Under the pieces are notes generated by a model that saw nothing but the letters and a program-made list of their open reading frames with translations, had not been told where the DNA came from and did no database searches. Below are positions 26,553 through 34,154 of a stretch of DNA of 64,000 nt, one piece after another (the first letter of the stretch is position 1; each line of letters opens with the position of its first letter). The stretch is from Boudabousia marimammalium (GTDB lineage: Bacteria; Actinomycetota; Actinomycetes; Actinomycetales; Actinomycetaceae): assembly GCF_001936115.1 (NCBI RefSeq), contig NZ_MPDM01000001.1, positions 1 to 64,000 on the forward strand, in the 5' to 3' direction. The position numbers were made by a program, and so were the translations under genes.

Positions 26553-27361
26553 ATGAGGGGCGGGCGAATACAAAAACTGCATGCGATTGACACTGGCGCA
26601 CCCTGAAAGGGCACAATCGTAGCTTTTCATGGCGTCACCGATAATGCCGCCAGTCTGAGCGGACTAGCAGAACACTGAGAAACAGAGTGGAGAGTCATCC
26701 GCGTGGACGCGCTCGGACACGGACACAGCCCTCGGTTTACAGCTGAGCAACTCCTGCGACCCTTCGACGCTATGGTGGAGAAAGCCGCAGAGGTATTGCG
26801 CTGGGCGGCCGGGCAAGGCGGCTCTTCCCCCACAAAAATCATCCTCTGCGGGCACTCCATGGGCGGAGCCATCGCCGCCCGACTGGCCGCACAACACCCC
26901 GAGCTGGTCCGCGCCGTCATCCTAGAAGATCCTGCCCTGCTAACTGACCAGCAAGCCGAACAATACCGGGCCGGCGCAGCGGACCTCGTTTCCCGCCAGC
27001 AGCGCATCGCCGCGGACCCGGGAACAGCCATCCGGCAGCTACAAGACTCACACCCCGGCTGGCCCGCTGAAGAATACCAAGCCTGGGCGGAAGCAAAATC
27101 CCAGGTCGACCTAGACTTTCTCAACACCGGAATCGTCGGGAGTCCGACCGCTCCCTCCTACACGAACTCACCGTCCCCACCCTGCTACTGACCGGAGACG
27201 CCGGCGATGTCCTCTTCGGACCCGACGCGCAAACAGAAATCGCCTCCTACCAGAACCCCAACCTGCAATACGTGCTCATTCCCGGAGCCGACCACTGCGT
27301 CCGGCGTAGCCGCACCGACGCCTTCCACGCCGCCTGCGACACCTTCCTACAACAGACTTAA
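26553..27361 (+). pseudogene. alpha/beta hydrolase pseudogene (two stops and a frameshift)
   Basis: Reading from ATG at 26553 recovers a complete alpha/beta-hydrolase if three lesions are ignored: TGA at 26604-26606, TGA at 26676-26678, and a one-base loss in the GGG run at 27138-27140. Recognisable parts in order are 'LHAIDTGAP', 'KGTIVAFHGVTDNAAS', 'VIRVDALGHGHSPRF', the nucleophile elbow 'ILCGHSMGGAIAA', and after the frameshift 'LTVPTLLLTGDAGD' (acid) and 'IPGADHCVRR' (catalytic His). Three independent lesions argue for decay rather than sequencing error. It lies between the two composite R2-R1 repeat blocks. Confidence 0.85.
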
Positions 27362-27560
27362 CCTGACCGGCGAGTTTCCAGCGCACCCCCCTCGTCCTCG
27401 ACACCCCAAAATAAAACCCGCTAAAATAAAGGGAAAACCCGGCCCCGCAACTGCTGGTTGCGAAGTTCAAGGTCGGGTTACTGGAATGCAACTGGGATCC
27501 TCGGCAGAATCTCTAGTGACGCCAGATATGCTGGTGGCAGAGAGGAAAGAGAGACTAGCC

Positions 27561-28640
27561 ATGATCATGGCCGACAAAATCATTGACCTGCGGAAGCGAA
27601 ACGGGTGGACCCAAGATGGTTTAGCCGCCCGCCTAGGAGTAAGCCGGCAAGCCATCTCCAAATGGGAAAGCGCCCAGTCCGTACCGGACCTGAAAAACAT
27701 CCTGGAAATGGCGCAACTTTTCGACGTCAGCACCGACTACCTAGTCCGGGACGAGATGACGCCCGAAGATGAAGGGCTGCGGGCCCCCGAGTTGAGTGGC
27801 GAGACCGCGCACATCAAGGCCGAGGACGAGGGAGCAGCGGGCGCTGACGCGCGAAATGTGCAGCCCTTGCGGCAAGTCAGCATGGAGGAAGCCACACAGT
27901 TCCTGACGCTGAAACAGAAATCATCCGGTCTAATCGCACTGGGCGTCGCAATCTGCATCATGTCAGTTACTCCACTGATGACGCTGAAATGGCTGTCCGC
28001 AAGTAGCATACTGCCGCTACATGAACATGTTATCGAAGGTATAGCTGTGCCGGTAATGCTGCTGCTGATCGCTGTCGCGGTCACTATTTTTGTGATGCAA
28101 GGATTCAAACTCTCCAAGTTCAAATACCTCCAAGATGAACCCTTCGAGACTGCCTACGGCGTCACTGGCATGGTGAAACAACGACAGGAAGAAATGCGTT
28201 CAAGGCTTCTCATCAGCATTATCGTCGGAATAGTACTATGCATCATAGCGCCGTCTGTGATTCTGATAGGAACAGCACTGCTTGACGATGCTGTGGGCAT
28301 CTACCTCGAGCTTTTTGTGACCGTAATGTTTGCACTGATTGCCGTCGCGATTTACTTGTTCGTTTCGGTAGGGATTCCGTGGAATGCCACTAAGATACTC
28401 TTGCAGGAGAGCGATTATGAGCCAACCAAACGAACGGTAGCGATAAAGATTAGCCCATACGTGGCAATTTATTGGCTGCTCACGACGGCACTCTATTTGA
28501 GTTACAGTCTGCCGACCAACGACTGGGGTCGCTCCTGGGTAATCTGGCCGGTGGCGGGCGTACTGTTCGCGGTTTTCTACATTGTGTTGGAGAGGGTTTT
28601 CCGCTCCCGAATTGAGAAGCAGCGGGGTTCGCGTAGCTGA
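27561..28640 (+). CDS. XRE-type HTH regulator with C-terminal membrane domain
   Basis: The chosen ATG at 27561 gives 359 aa with GAGAG 7 nt upstream; the frame is open further 5' but that part overlaps the hydrolase remnant and looks non-coding. Residues about 5-62 are an XRE HTH ('LRKRNGWTQDGLAARLGVSR', 'AISKWESAQSVPD'), followed by an acidic linker and four to six membrane helices (near residues 125-190 and 215-350). This architecture occurs in actinobacteria and firmicutes as membrane-tethered regulators; target unknown. It sits between the two composite repeat blocks. Confidence 0.75.
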   Translation: MIMADKIIDLRKRNGWTQDGLAARLGVSRQAISKWESAQSVPDLKNILEMAQLFDVSTDYLVRDEMTPEDEGLRAPELSGETAHIKAEDEGAAGADARNVQPLRQVSMEEATQFLTLKQKSSGLIALGVAICIMSVTPLMTLKWLSASSILPLHEHVIEGIAVPVMLLLIAVAVTIFVMQGFKLSKFKYLQDEPFETAYGVTGMVKQRQEEMRSRLLISIIVGIVLCIIAPSVILIGTALLDDAVGIYLELFVTVMFALIAVAIYLFVSVGIPWNATKILLQESDYEPTKRTVAIKISPYVAIYWLLTTALYLSYSLPTNDWGRSWVIWPVAGVLFAVFYIVLERVFRSRIEKQRGSRS

Positions 28641-28667
28641 GTGTGCTGCACGCCGGCGGCCAGCCCA

Positions 28668-28740
28668 CCGACTGTGCACCTTAGCAACAATTGTGCACCT
28701 TACACGGTGCACAATTGTTCGTAAGCATCACACTCGACGA
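28668..28740. repeat. R2 repeat locus 2
   Basis: This single unit starts CCGACTGTGCACC and carries the same 14-bp inverted repeat as locus 1 (28686-28699 and 28706-28719) with spacer TTACAC. It is followed by CGTAAGCATCACACTCGACGA. The match to locus 1 continues into about 90 bp of ordinary-looking sequence up to R1 copy b. Confidence 0.87.
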
Positions 28741-28834
28741 GATAAGCCGACTGATCTGCATAAAACCACTGCTGTTTCAGCCAACACCGGCGGGTTGGCA
28801 GCGCACACCCTCACCCTCGTCGCCTTCAAGAAAA

Positions 28835-28990
28835 TGTGTGCGAAAAAGCCACAATCGTGCGGTTGTGTGTGGGATTTTGCCACACAGTTTCAATAATGTG
28901 TGCGAAAATACCAAAAAATGGCCTAATTCGGGCTAATTCGGGCTTTTTCCCACACACAAACAATAATGTGTGGAAAATTGCCACACACAA
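28835..28990 (+). repeat. R1 repeat, copy b
   Basis: It has the same order of hairpin modules as copy a, with duplicated TAATTCGGGC units in the centre and an extra terminal hairpin, TGTGTGGAAAATTGCCACACA. The upstream 160 bp also match the sequence preceding copy a, so this is part of a larger duplicated block. Confidence 0.88.
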
Positions 28991-29025
28991 ACAGAGAAAA
29001 TGGGTACTCCACCCATGGAATCCCA

Positions 29026-29175
29026 CCGACTGTGCACTTCGCCGCACGGCCACCCCGCCGACTGTGCACCCCACCGCACGGCCACCCCGCCGACTGTGCA
29101 CCCCACCGCACGGCCACCCCGCCGACTGTGCACCTTGCACGGTGCACAATTGTTCGTAAGCATCACACTCGACGA
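29026..29175. repeat. R2 repeat locus 3: three exact 32-bp tandem units plus palindrome arm
   Basis: Units start at exactly 32-bp steps (29026, 29058, 29090), each CCGACTGTGCAC plus a GC-rich CCGCACGGCCACCCCG. A partial hairpin, GTGCACCTTGCACGGTGCAC, follows from 29127, and then the shared CGTAAGCATCACACTCGACGAAAT tail. Because the units are contiguous with no unique spacers, this is not CRISPR. Confidence 0.87.
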
Positions 29176-29332
29176 AATCCATCCAAACTGCAGAGGGGTG
29201 GGGATGGCTAGCGGCAGATAAGCTACGGAGAAATGGATGATGAGCAGAGGGACTACCGCACCGACACCCCCGGCAAGAGGCGAATTGGATACGGAGCCTA
29301 AGCGGTAGCCGCGCAACCAGCCGCGCTGGCGC

Positions 29333-30046
29333 TCAGCCCCCAGCAAGCCGCCGGAAATGCTCCAATGTCACTTCCCGCACCTGCGCATCACCAAACGCCG
29401 CCAGCACAAACTCCACTTTCACATCTAAGAATCCGCGGCCCAGCCAGTTCTCGTTGACCTCAAAGTAGGCTGGCCCCGGCTCCGGATCCGCATTGTACCT
29501 AGCTTTCGCTTGCTCCATCATTGGCACCCCGGACTCATCAACTGAGGTGATTTCTTGCACCCCAACATAGGTCGACAAAGCAGTGTCGCCCAGAAAATCC
29601 AGGGCGAAAGCCGCCAGCTCTGGCCCACCCTGAAAGCCGGCGGCCAGCATCCGCTCCACCATGGTGTTCACGTACCGTTTAATGTGTACGTGCCCGCCCG
29701 GGTGATGAATCAGCGCCACCGGAAACCCCGGATACCGCTCGCACATTCCCCACACGTCGTCCACATATTTGCGTAGCTGATCCTGCCAGCTGAGGGAGGC
29801 CGAGGGCGCTTCCAGCTCACCGGCGATCCGAGCTAAAGCCGCATCCACCAAGGCCGCCCGGTCAGCAAACAGCCGGTACAAGGACGCGGTCGTCACACCC
29901 AAGCGTTTCGCCACGGCAGCGAAAGTGAACCGGTCAAGACCGAGGTTTAGCGCAGCCTCCACCGCATCGGCGGTAGAAAATTTTGGTTTCGGCCCGGTTT
30001 TTCTACCGAAATGTCCGGACTGGGGTGAACCCTCGACAATCATCAT
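29333..30046 (-). CDS. TetR-family regulator
   Basis: This 237-aa protein has an N-terminal TetR HTH ('ALNLGLDRFTFAAVAKRLGV', 'TTASLYRLFADRAALVD') and a C-terminal helical ligand domain resembling the TetR_C class with 'YPGFPVALIHHPGGH'. It begins 9 nt after the second siderophore-type ABC gene and is probably co-transcribed with it. Its target may be the same operon, or a related efflux function; no separate operator was identified. Confidence 0.82.
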   Translation of the reverse strand: MMIVEGSPQSGHFGRKTGPKPKFSTADAVEAALNLGLDRFTFAAVAKRLGVTTASLYRLFADRAALVDAALARIAGELEAPSASLSWQDQLRKYVDDVWGMCERYPGFPVALIHHPGGHVHIKRYVNTMVERMLAAGFQGGPELAAFALDFLGDTALSTYVGVQEITSVDESGVPMMEQAKARYNADPEPGPAYFEVNENWLGRGFLDVKVEFVLAAFGDAQVREVTLEHFRRLAGG

Positions 30047-30055
30047 GAAACCAGT

Positions 30056-31879
30056 TTAGCGTTCCTCGGTGAGACGCCAGCCGGCCACCTCAACGCGGCG
30101 CTGCCAGAAGGTACGGTACGGCCCGTCAATATTGACTAGCTCATCGTGCGTGCCGCGCTGCGCGATCTTCCCGTCAGCACTAAGCACAATGATCTGGTCG
30201 GCGTGGCGGACAGTGTCCAGCTTGTGCGCGATCACCAGCAGGGTGGAGCGGTGGCGGAGCTGCTCCACGCTGGCCAGCACATGCTGCTCATTTTCAGCAT
30301 CGAGGGCGCTGGTTGCTTCATCCAGCAGCACGATGGGCGCCTGCTTCAGCAGGGCACGGGCCACAGAGACGCGCTGGCGTTCACCGCCGGAGAGGCTGCG
30401 GCCACCCTCGCCCACCCTGGTTTCCCAACCGTTGGGCAGGCGGCGGGCAATCTCGCCGACACCAGCTAGTTCGGCTGCGGCGATGGCGTCCTCACGGGTG
30501 GCGTCCTCGCGGCCAATCAGGATGTTGTTCAGCAAGGTGTCATCGAACAGGTAGACGTCTTGGAACACCATAGAAAGCTGCGCCATCAGGTCGGCGGTCT
30601 TGAGTTTGCGCACGTCCACACCGCCAACGCAAACGGTGCCGGAGGTGACGTCCCAGAAGCGGGCAATCAGTCGGGCGATCGTGGTTTTACCAGAACCAGA
30701 CGGCCCCACGATCGCGACAACGGACTGTGCGGGAACCTGAAAGTTGATATTCTCTAGGACGGGTTTGCCGGGCAGGTACTCAAAGTTTACGTTCTCGAAC
30801 TGGATGGTGCCGGGCGCGTTCAGCGGGGCGCTCTGCTGCGGTTCGGGGAGTTCTTCGGCCCCTAAAATTGTGACGATTTCTTTAATCGAGGGCACCCCGG
30901 ATTGGATACCAATCGCGAAGCTGACCAGGTCGGTGACGTTTTGAAAGAAACGGATCACGATACCAATAATCACTAGGGTTTCAACGGGGCCGAGGGCGCC
31001 CGTGCTGGCCGCAATCGCAGCGCCAATCGCCAGTACTACCACCACGATTTGGGTGTCGATACCACCAACTAGGTTAGCCAGAACGTTCAGCCAAAGACCG
31101 CGCTGATTGGCGCGTTTCGATTCTGCTTGGGCGGCTTCCAGCGGCTCATAGTGCCCGGATTTGCCGGCTGCCCGCAGGGCGGGCTGAGTGCGGGCGAACT
31201 CCACAATCCGGTCGGCTAGTTCCCGGTTGGCGGGCGCTTTGGGGCGTTTCCCGGCCCGGTCAATGTGTTGTGCCAGCAGCATTAGCGCCACCATGAAGGG
31301 CAGGGCAATCACCATGGCTAGGCCAAGTTTCCACTGCCATAGCCATGCTCCCGCAATTAGGACGGGCAGGGCGACCGCGTTGCGGATGACGTTTTGTAGT
31401 AGGTGCGCGTCAACCTGGGCAGCCTCCATCAGTCCGTCACTGACGAGACGGGAGATGCCGCCGGCCCGGCCGGCTTCGAACCAGCCGAGCGGCAGACGCG
31501 CTAGTTTCCGCCCAATCGAGGCATGCACATTGTTGAGCGTGTCGAGGGCTCCCTGATAGGAGTTCATTGCGCCCAGATAGCGCAGCACCGCGTTGGCCAG
31601 TGCCAGTAGCGCAATCATAATCATCCACCAGGTGAAGTTCAATCCCCAGGCGGTTTCCCCGGTCGCTAGTGACACCATGGCGGGCAGTGCAAGCACCATG
31701 GAGAGCCCATCGATGGCACCAATAATAGAGTTCAGCACCATGCCTTTGCGGTAGATTCGCAGTCCGTCTGCACTGTAGAGACGGTTGAAAAGATCGCGGC
31801 GTAGCGGGTGGCGAAGATTGGTTTTCCAGTGTTCTTCCTCGGCCTGAAGGGCGCCGGGTTTGACGTTAGTTTGCGGCAT
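30056..31879 (-). CDS. ABC half-transporter with fused ATPase (YbtQ/IrtB-like)
   Basis: This 607-aa protein has an N-terminal six-helix exporter-fold membrane domain (residues about 35-320) and a C-terminal ATPase ('VGPSGSGKTTIARL', Q-loop 'MVFQDVYLFDD', 'LSGGERQRV', 'IVLLDEATSALD'). The start ATG at 31879 overlaps the upstream stop (TAATG), so the two halves are coupled and likely form a heterodimer. Exporter-fold heterodimers under iron control are typically siderophore importers such as YbtPQ and IrtAB. Import of a ferric siderophore is inferred, mainly from the iron box upstream. Confidence 0.82.
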   Translation of the reverse strand: MPQTNVKPGALQAEEEHWKTNLRHPLRRDLFNRLYSADGLRIYRKGMVLNSIIGAIDGLSMVLALPAMVSLATGETAWGLNFTWWMIMIALLALANAVLRYLGAMNSYQGALDTLNNVHASIGRKLARLPLGWFEAGRAGGISRLVSDGLMEAAQVDAHLLQNVIRNAVALPVLIAGAWLWQWKLGLAMVIALPFMVALMLLAQHIDRAGKRPKAPANRELADRIVEFARTQPALRAAGKSGHYEPLEAAQAESKRANQRGLWLNVLANLVGGIDTQIVVVVLAIGAAIAASTGALGPVETLVIIGIVIRFFQNVTDLVSFAIGIQSGVPSIKEIVTILGAEELPEPQQSAPLNAPGTIQFENVNFEYLPGKPVLENINFQVPAQSVVAIVGPSGSGKTTIARLIARFWDVTSGTVCVGGVDVRKLKTADLMAQLSMVFQDVYLFDDTLLNNILIGREDATREDAIAAAELAGVGEIARRLPNGWETRVGEGGRSLSGGERQRVSVARALLKQAPIVLLDEATSALDAENEQHVLASVEQLRHRSTLLVIAHKLDTVRHADQIIVLSADGKIAQRGTHDELVNIDGPYRTFWQRRVEVAGWRLTEER

Positions 31880-33714
31880 TACTTTGCCTCCTGCGGTGCG
31901 AAGAGCTTTTGCATGTGCGGGTGGTTGGCGACCTGTTCGGGGGTGCCGAGGGCGGCCAGTTTCCCGTCTTCGATGATGGCGACTTGGTCGCAACCGATGA
32001 TGGCGTTGGGCCGGTGCGCGATGACTAGGACGGTGCGGCCCACGGCGAGGCGGCTGAGGGCCCGCTGGATTTCGGCTTCACTGTCGGGGTCGGTGGAGGC
32101 GGTGGCCTCGTCAAGAATGAGCACGGGCGTGTCGGCCAGCAGGGCGCGGGCGATGGCGAGGCGTTGCGCCTGCCCGCCGGAGAGTTGCACGTCGGTGCCG
32201 TAGATGGTGTCTAGGCCTTTGTCTAGGGCGCGAATATCGTCAGCAATCTGGGCGTCGGTGAGGGCGTCCCAGATTTGCTGGTCGGTAGCTTCGGGCCGGG
32301 CCAGTTTGACGTTGTCGCGGATGCTGGTGCGCACCAGTTGCGGGTCTTGTAGTACGAAGCTGACGTTCCGGTACAGCATTTGGGTGCGCATTTGCGTGAT
32401 TGGCACCCCGCCGATGGTGATGGTGCCGGTGTCGGGGTCTTGGAAGCGGGCCAGCATGGTGGCGAGCGTGGATTTGCCGGAGCCGGACGGCCCGACGAGG
32501 GCGGTTACGGTTCCTTGCGGGAGGCGCAGGTTAATTTTGTCGAGGGTGGGGGTGGCGGCGGTTTCATCGTATTTGAAGGTGACGTCGCGGTATTCCACAT
32601 CGTAGGTTTCTAGTGTCTGGTCGATGTTGCCTGCATCGGAGAGTACCGGAGTGTCGAAGGTTTCAAGGATCCGGTAGGCGGCGTTTCCGGCGCGCTGATA
32701 TGACCAAGTAATCATCAGGATTTTGTCGATACTGGAGGGAATGACGAGGGAGATTAGCGATGTCACAATCACCTGTGGGATGGTGACTATGCCGTGACTG
32801 ACCATGAGGCCACCGACTGACAGGTTGATGAGGAGGAGCAGCGGCACCGCAATGAATGATGCGGATGTGGCGGAGACTTTCAGGAGCGGCCCCACCCAGT
32901 CAAGGTAGAAGCGGATGAAGTTTTTGTAGGCGGTCTGGTACCGGTTGTGTGCTTCGCCGGTGCGGCCGAAGGCTTTGACGATGACGACACCGTCGGCAAA
33001 TTCGACGGCGGTGGAGGACACGTTCGCCAAATGCTCATCCATGATGGTGGTTTTGGCGCCCATGTCTTTGGTTTGGACTGCTTGGAATCCGATGTAGAGC
33101 GGGATGGTGGCGACGGTCAGCAGGGCGAGACGCCAGTCGATGCTTGCCGCGTAGATCAGCAGGGCAAGCGGCGTGATGATGGCTGCGGCATTATCGACGG
33201 GCGCGTGGGCGACGAGGACGTGCAGTGTTGCCGTGTCGTCTTGGATGGCTTTACGAACGCGGCCGCTGGTCGTGGAACTGAACCAGGCGAGCGGTGCGTG
33301 GGAGAGTTTTTCAACCAATAGTTGGCGGATATGCGCGGTGAGGGTGCTGTCCGCGAAGTGGGTGACTGTCAGGCCAACCACGTAGACCATGATTTGGAGG
33401 AAGAAAGCACCAATCAGGAACATGACGGTGTCCATGACGGCGTCATAGTCGGGTAGCTGTCCGGCTTTGTGGGCGGCGAACACAATATCGCCGAGCCAGA
33501 CGAGGGCGATGTAGGGGGCGACGGCCAGGATACCGGATAGTCCGCCGAGGATGCGGCCAATCATGAGCTGAATCTTTACTGGCTTCATCAGCTCTTTGAG
33601 CGCAGCGTTAGCGGCTTTCCGTTTGTCTTTATCTTCGGCGGTGGGGACTGAGGTGTTTATCTTGGGGGCTTCCGCTGCCGGGGCACCTGCCACTGGTTCG
33701 TTTGGTATAGCCAT
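31879..33714 (-). CDS. ABC half-transporter with fused ATPase (YbtP/IrtA-like)
   Basis: This 611-aa protein has a charged N-terminal tail, six membrane helices (residues about 55-330) and an ATPase domain with Walker A 'VGPSGSGKSTLATM', signature 'LSGGQAQRL' and Walker B 'VLILDEATASTD'. In contrast to its partner, the post-Walker-B position is 'ATASTD' rather than 'ATSALD', as in asymmetric pairs. ATG at 33714 is preferred (GGA 8 nt upstream). No siderophore-interacting (SIP) domain is fused, unlike mycobacterial IrtA. It is the first gene after a DtxR-type iron box. Confidence 0.82.
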   Translation of the reverse strand: MAIPNEPVAGAPAAEAPKINTSVPTAEDKDKRKAANAALKELMKPVKIQLMIGRILGGLSGILAVAPYIALVWLGDIVFAAHKAGQLPDYDAVMDTVMFLIGAFFLQIMVYVVGLTVTHFADSTLTAHIRQLLVEKLSHAPLAWFSSTTSGRVRKAIQDDTATLHVLVAHAPVDNAAAIITPLALLIYAASIDWRLALLTVATIPLYIGFQAVQTKDMGAKTTIMDEHLANVSSTAVEFADGVVIVKAFGRTGEAHNRYQTAYKNFIRFYLDWVGPLLKVSATSASFIAVPLLLLINLSVGGLMVSHGIVTIPQVIVTSLISLVIPSSIDKILMITWSYQRAGNAAYRILETFDTPVLSDAGNIDQTLETYDVEYRDVTFKYDETAATPTLDKINLRLPQGTVTALVGPSGSGKSTLATMLARFQDPDTGTITIGGVPITQMRTQMLYRNVSFVLQDPQLVRTSIRDNVKLARPEATDQQIWDALTDAQIADDIRALDKGLDTIYGTDVQLSGGQAQRLAIARALLADTPVLILDEATASTDPDSEAEIQRALSRLAVGRTVLVIAHRPNAIIGCDQVAIIEDGKLAALGTPEQVANHPHMQKLFAPQEAK

Positions 33715-33781
33715 AGTGTTATCCAGAACTTTCGTTACGCTGCGTCGGCCAAGAGCCTCCGCAAACAACTATCAACACAGA

Positions 33782-33800
33782 TTAGGTTACCCAAACCTTA
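33782..33800. promoter_or_regulatory. DtxR/IdeR-type iron box
   Basis: TTAGGTTACCCAAACCTTA matches the 19-bp DtxR/IdeR consensus TTAGGTTAGCCTAACCTAA at 16 positions. It lies 68 nt upstream of the YbtP-like gene's ATG. Repression by Fe(II)-loaded DtxR is the expected behaviour. Confidence 0.8.
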
Positions 33801-33988
33801 GTTAATTCTAAACACCATTTAGTATTAACTGGGTCACACATTTTTAGCGATGTGGGAGGCCTCGCTCACCGACACACCCTCGGCCCCCACTACCCCTCCG
33901 TACAGGTCAACTCCACCGCTCAGCCGCTCAGCCGACCATATCTCGCAAAATGTGAAAGAAACAGCCGGCTTCACCCATTTTCACCCAG

Positions 33989-34113
33989 TTTTGTGTGGCA
34001 AAACCCCACACAAAATCAAAACTGTGTGCAAAAAAGCCAAAAAACGGCCAAATTCGGGCAAAATCTGGCCTTTCCCCACACACAAACAAAACAGTGTGGC
34101 AAAAACCCACACA
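33989..34113 (+). repeat. R1 repeat, copy c
   Basis: It contains three hairpin modules: TTTTGTGTGGCAAAACCCCACACAAAA; TGTGTGCAAAAAAGCC with a GGCCAAATTCGGGCAAAA core and a CCCCACACACAAA arm; and GTGTGGCAAAAACCCACAC. It lies in the 440-bp gap between the iron-regulated operon and the FtsX-like permease gene, outside any plausible gene. Confidence 0.88.
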
Positions 34114-34154
34114 GTTTCAGCGCCAGAGAAGACTCTGCGGCAGCGCGCACCCCA

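Noticed and set aside
26553-27361. TGA codons read as Trp or selenocysteine in the hydrolase
   Set aside because: A frameshift is also present, no SECIS-like hairpin was seen, and ordinary genes here end in TGA.
29026-29121. 32-bp regularly spaced repeats as a possible CRISPR array
   Set aside because: Units are contiguous tandem copies without unique spacers, GC-rich, and no cas genes are nearby.
25750-29332. Prophage or integrative element
   Set aside because: No integrase, recombinase, phage structural or conjugation gene, and no tRNA-associated att duplication was found; only repeats and decay.
28826-29346. Overlapping frames on both strands through the R1/R2 repeats giving similar peptides ('KKWPNSG', 'PPTVHP')
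   Set aside because: The same peptides recur at every repeat copy in all frames because the DNA is repeated. There are no ribosome-binding sites and frames differ between copies.
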